Of a stretch of DNA of 64,000 nucleotides, positions 62,023 to 64,000 are shown one piece after another. The DNA lies in assembly GCF_007748115.1 (NCBI RefSeq), contig NZ_CP036289.1:5766001-5830000 (forward strand), written 5' to 3'. Positions within the stretch are counted from its first letter, which is position 1. Each line of letters begins with the position of its first letter. Made by a program: the position numbers and the translations under genes. The notes beneath the pieces are model-generated. The model worked only from the letters and a program-made list of their open reading frames with translations, did no database searches and was not told the origin of the DNA. Source of the stretch: Bremerella volcania (lineage in GTDB: Bacteria; Planctomycetota; Planctomycetia; Pirellulales; Pirellulaceae).

Positions 62023-64000
62023 TTACTCGTGGCCAGCTGCGGAGCCATCCTTTTTCAAACTAGCCAGGAACTGGACCAGGTCACGCAGTTCCGACTTCGA
62101 TAGATGCTTGTAGACATCCTCAGGCATCGGGCTCTTCGCACTCTTACGTCCCTCAATGTCACCCTGCGGAATCGTAATCAGTTTGCCATCGGCATCGACC
62201 AAATTGACGGCCTCGTCGGTCTCTTCCTTGAGAACACCGGAATAGGTTTGGCCATCGACGGTCAGCACCAGGATCGATTCAAACCCTTCGGCAATCTTGG
62301 CATTTGGCTGAACGACGGCCTCGAGCAGATACTCACGCGACTTCGTCTGCCCCAGGGCATCCAGTTCCGGTCCAACCCGGCCCCCGGTCCCCATGGCGCG
62401 GTGACAGCGAACACACGAAGTTTCTGTCTTCTCGAAGAAGATCCTCCGGCCTCGCTCGAAGTCTCCACCTGCCAATGCCACTCGGTATTCGGCCAGCGGA
62501 TCGGCCGGATCAAGCGACAAACGGTACTTCTCCAGGAGAGAGGAAACTTCAGGCGAGTCCTTGAATGCCGTAGCCGCTTCAATCGCATCGAGACGCGTGT
62601 CCTCAGGCATCTGACCGGAGAGAAGTTTTTCCATTGCCGAAGCCACGATTTCCCCGGAACCGGCCGGCTTCAAACTGGCCAGCGTTGCCAAAGCTTGTTG
62701 ACGTTCAATGGTCGAATCGGCAGCAATTCCTTCGGCAAGTAGCTTGGCCGCGGCAACGGGCATCAGTTTAGCCAGTTGATCTCGCGCGACGGCTCGAACC
62801 AAGGGTTGATCCGATTTCAATGCTTCCTGTGCGATCGGCTTTGCTTTGTCCGGATCAACGTTAACCAAAGCGGCAATCGCATCAGCTCTCGTTTCGTCAG
62901 ATTGCTTGGCGTCGGTTGCGAGCCCGATCAGCACGGGCGCGACCTCTTTGATCCCGAACGAGGCGGCCAGCTTGGCGGCCTTGTTCCGAACGGCTTCATC
63001 CGTCGTCAGCAGTTTTGGAAGAGCCGTCGCCAAAGCCTCCTTGGCGGACTCGCGATCACGTTCTTCCAGCGGGCGATAGAAGTTAATAACGCGATCCAAC
63101 TGCCCTGGCTTATCCCAAGTTTCCAGCATGGCTAACGCTTCCAATCGCATCGCCTCTGGCATGTCGCTTCTCGCAGCGAAACGAGCAATCGCTTCGGCGT
63201 TCTCCGGATCGCCCAGGCGGAAGTTCGCATTGAGCACTCGACGGAGCAAAGCGTCGTTCTTCCAGCCAGCATCGATTAACCGGGCTGCCTGGGGCAACGC
63301 ACTTTCCATCGGCAAATCGTGAATGGCACGAACGGCTTCCAGGACCACCAATTCGTTGCCGTCCGACAAGTAGCGAACAACCGTTGGGCTCTCGAGCCGC
63401 CGCAGTGCGACTACGGCTGCAATACGCACGCTGGCTGAGGGGTGATTCGCCAGGTCAGCCAACGACTGAAGACTTCGCATACCAGCCATCGCCATGACGC
63501 CGCCGTGACGCAAGACTGGATCTTGATCGGCATTCTTAGCCAGAATCGCAGCGACACGATCGATGACCTGGTTCGGATCTCCATGCGGTCCGGCGTTGCC
63601 CAGCCCGATCATGGCAAAGTATTGAACGCGTGGGTTCTCATCTTCCAGTAATTCCGGAAGCCCATAGATCACGCGAAGCTCTCCCAGCACGCGGCCCACT
63701 TGAGCCCGGACTTCTGGGTCTTCATCTTTCACTAATTGCGTAGAAAGCAATTCGACGGTCTTCACGCGGTCGGCGATCTTGGCTTCCCCTTCCGCGATCT
63801 GCCCAATGCCCCAGATGGCATGCAGCCGGGCCAATTGGGGTTGGCTGCTGTCGGCAGCCACCGACTTAAGCACGTCGAGTTTGTCGCCAGCGGCCAGTGC
63901 GAATTGTGCTTTCATCCGAACTCGGCGATCGGCGTGTCCCAGCAGGCGCTGTAGTTCCTCGTCCGGCTTCGTCGTGAAATCGCTGGGGAGAAGCTCTTTC
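62023..64000 (-). CDS. HEAT-repeat / c-type cytochrome protein (3' portion, runs off the window)
   Basis: The frame is open to the window end, so the 5' part is missing; at least 659 residues are visible. Upstream of an internal Met the frame reads GHADRRVRMKAQFAL, a HEAT repeat, so translation does not start there. HEAT-like repeats of about 35-40 residues fill the first two thirds. Near the C-terminus the heme site SCVRCHRAMGTGGRVGPEL (CxxCH) precedes a domain of the PVC-type cytochrome family (YLLEAVVQPNAKI and MPEDVYKHLSKSELRDLVQF, the latter with the axial Met region). Full proteins of this type often carry an N-terminal beta-propeller dehydrogenase. Periplasmic, electron-transfer role likely. 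Confidence 0.88.
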   Translation of the reverse strand, partial: KELLPSDFTTKPDEELQRLLGHADRRVRMKAQFALAAGDKLDVLKSVAADSSQPQLARLHAIWGIGQIAEGEAKIADRVKTVELLSTQLVKDEDPEVRAQVGRVLGELRVIYGLPELLEDENPRVQYFAMIGLGNAGPHGDPNQVIDRVAAILAKNADQDPVLRHGGVMAMAGMRSLQSLADLANHPSASVRIAAVVALRRLESPTVVRYLSDGNELVVLEAVRAIHDLPMESALPQAARLIDAGWKNDALLRRVLNANFRLGDPENAEAIARFAARSDMPEAMRLEALAMLETWDKPGQLDRVINFYRPLEERDRESAKEALATALPKLLTTDEAVRNKAAKLAASFGIKEVAPVLIGLATDAKQSDETRADAIAALVNVDPDKAKPIAQEALKSDQPLVRAVARDQLAKLMPVAAAKLLAEGIAADSTIERQQALATLASLKPAGSGEIVASAMEKLLSGQMPEDTRLDAIEAATAFKDSPEVSSLLEKYRLSLDPADPLAEYRVALAGGDFERGRRIFFEKTETSCVRCHRAMGTGGRVGPELDALGQTKSREYLLEAVVQPNAKIAEGFESILVLTVDGQTYSGVLKEETDEAVNLVDADGKLITIPQGDIEGRKSAKSPMPEDVYKHLSKSELRDLVQFLASLKKDGSAAGHE

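Overview
The window is one densely packed bacterial chromosome segment that most resembles a marine member of the Planctomycetota (Pirellulaceae type, for example Blastopirellula, Bremerella or Rhodopirellula relatives). This is inferred from family content: two DUF1080 proteins, a DUF1559-containing lipoprotein, a TIGR03009-type secreted protein, a HEAT-repeat/c-type cytochrome protein of the PVC type, a long LRR protein, YCF48 and PQQ beta-propellers, and a gene set matching the mannosylglucosylglycerate pathway known from Rhodopirellula baltica. I saw no rRNA, tRNA, CRISPR array, insertion sequence or prophage. The only major coding disruption is a one-base frameshift in a zinc/cadmium P-type ATPase.

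Layout. 1-5.4 kb (+): HAD hydrolase, GT4 glycosyltransferase, GH13_18 phosphorylase and GT81 glucosyl-3-phosphoglycerate synthase, a probable compatible-solute operon. 5.4-12.8 kb: DUF1080 protein, CorA-like membrane protein, a divergent ZIP transporter / metal ATPase pair, pgk, DinB-like protein, crcB. 13-19.6 kb: DUF1559 lipoprotein, PYROXD2-like oxidoreductase, and on the minus strand a betaine-lipid pair (btaA, btaB) plus a CBM9-like protein. 19.8-24.6 kb (-): a three-gene MNIO/RiPP cassette (Cys-rich Tat-exported peptide, DUF692, DUF2063), then sufS and an RNase HII-like protein. 24.6-32 kb: 1024-residue YCF48 multidomain protein, secreted hypothetical, bioF, fxsA, and a soluble FlhA-like protein with an apparent Sm-like N-terminus. 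32.5-38.6 kb: PhoH-type ATPase, two alpha/beta hydrolases, LRR protein, small membrane protein. 38.7-44.6 kb: adenylate kinase, ilvE-type transaminase, DUF1080 protein, voltage-sensor-like protein, EVE protein, D-lactate dehydrogenase, HAD phosphatase. 44.7-50.5 kb (+): TIGR03009 protein and an nfeD-nfeD-floA operon. 50.6-64 kb: methyltransferase, HIBADH-type reductase, response regulator, PQQ propeller, TetR regulator divergent from an RND efflux pair, SDR, PHB-depolymerase-like esterase, and the 3' part of a HEAT/cytochrome c gene that runs off the end.

Working together. The first operon would make and recycle glucosylglycerate-type osmolytes; ZIP and the ATPase are opposing zinc-transport functions; BtaA and BtaB make phosphorus-free betaine lipid; the DUF692/DUF2063 pair very likely modifies the nine-cysteine exported peptide; NfeD and FloA are membrane-microdomain partners; TetR, membrane-fusion protein and RND permease form a regulated efflux unit. 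The most novel-looking items are the MNIO-linked Cys-rich peptide (about 19.9-22.2 kb), the Sm-like/FlhA-C fusion (30.5-32.1 kb) and a voltage-sensor-only protein with a C-terminal coiled coil (41.2-42.2 kb).
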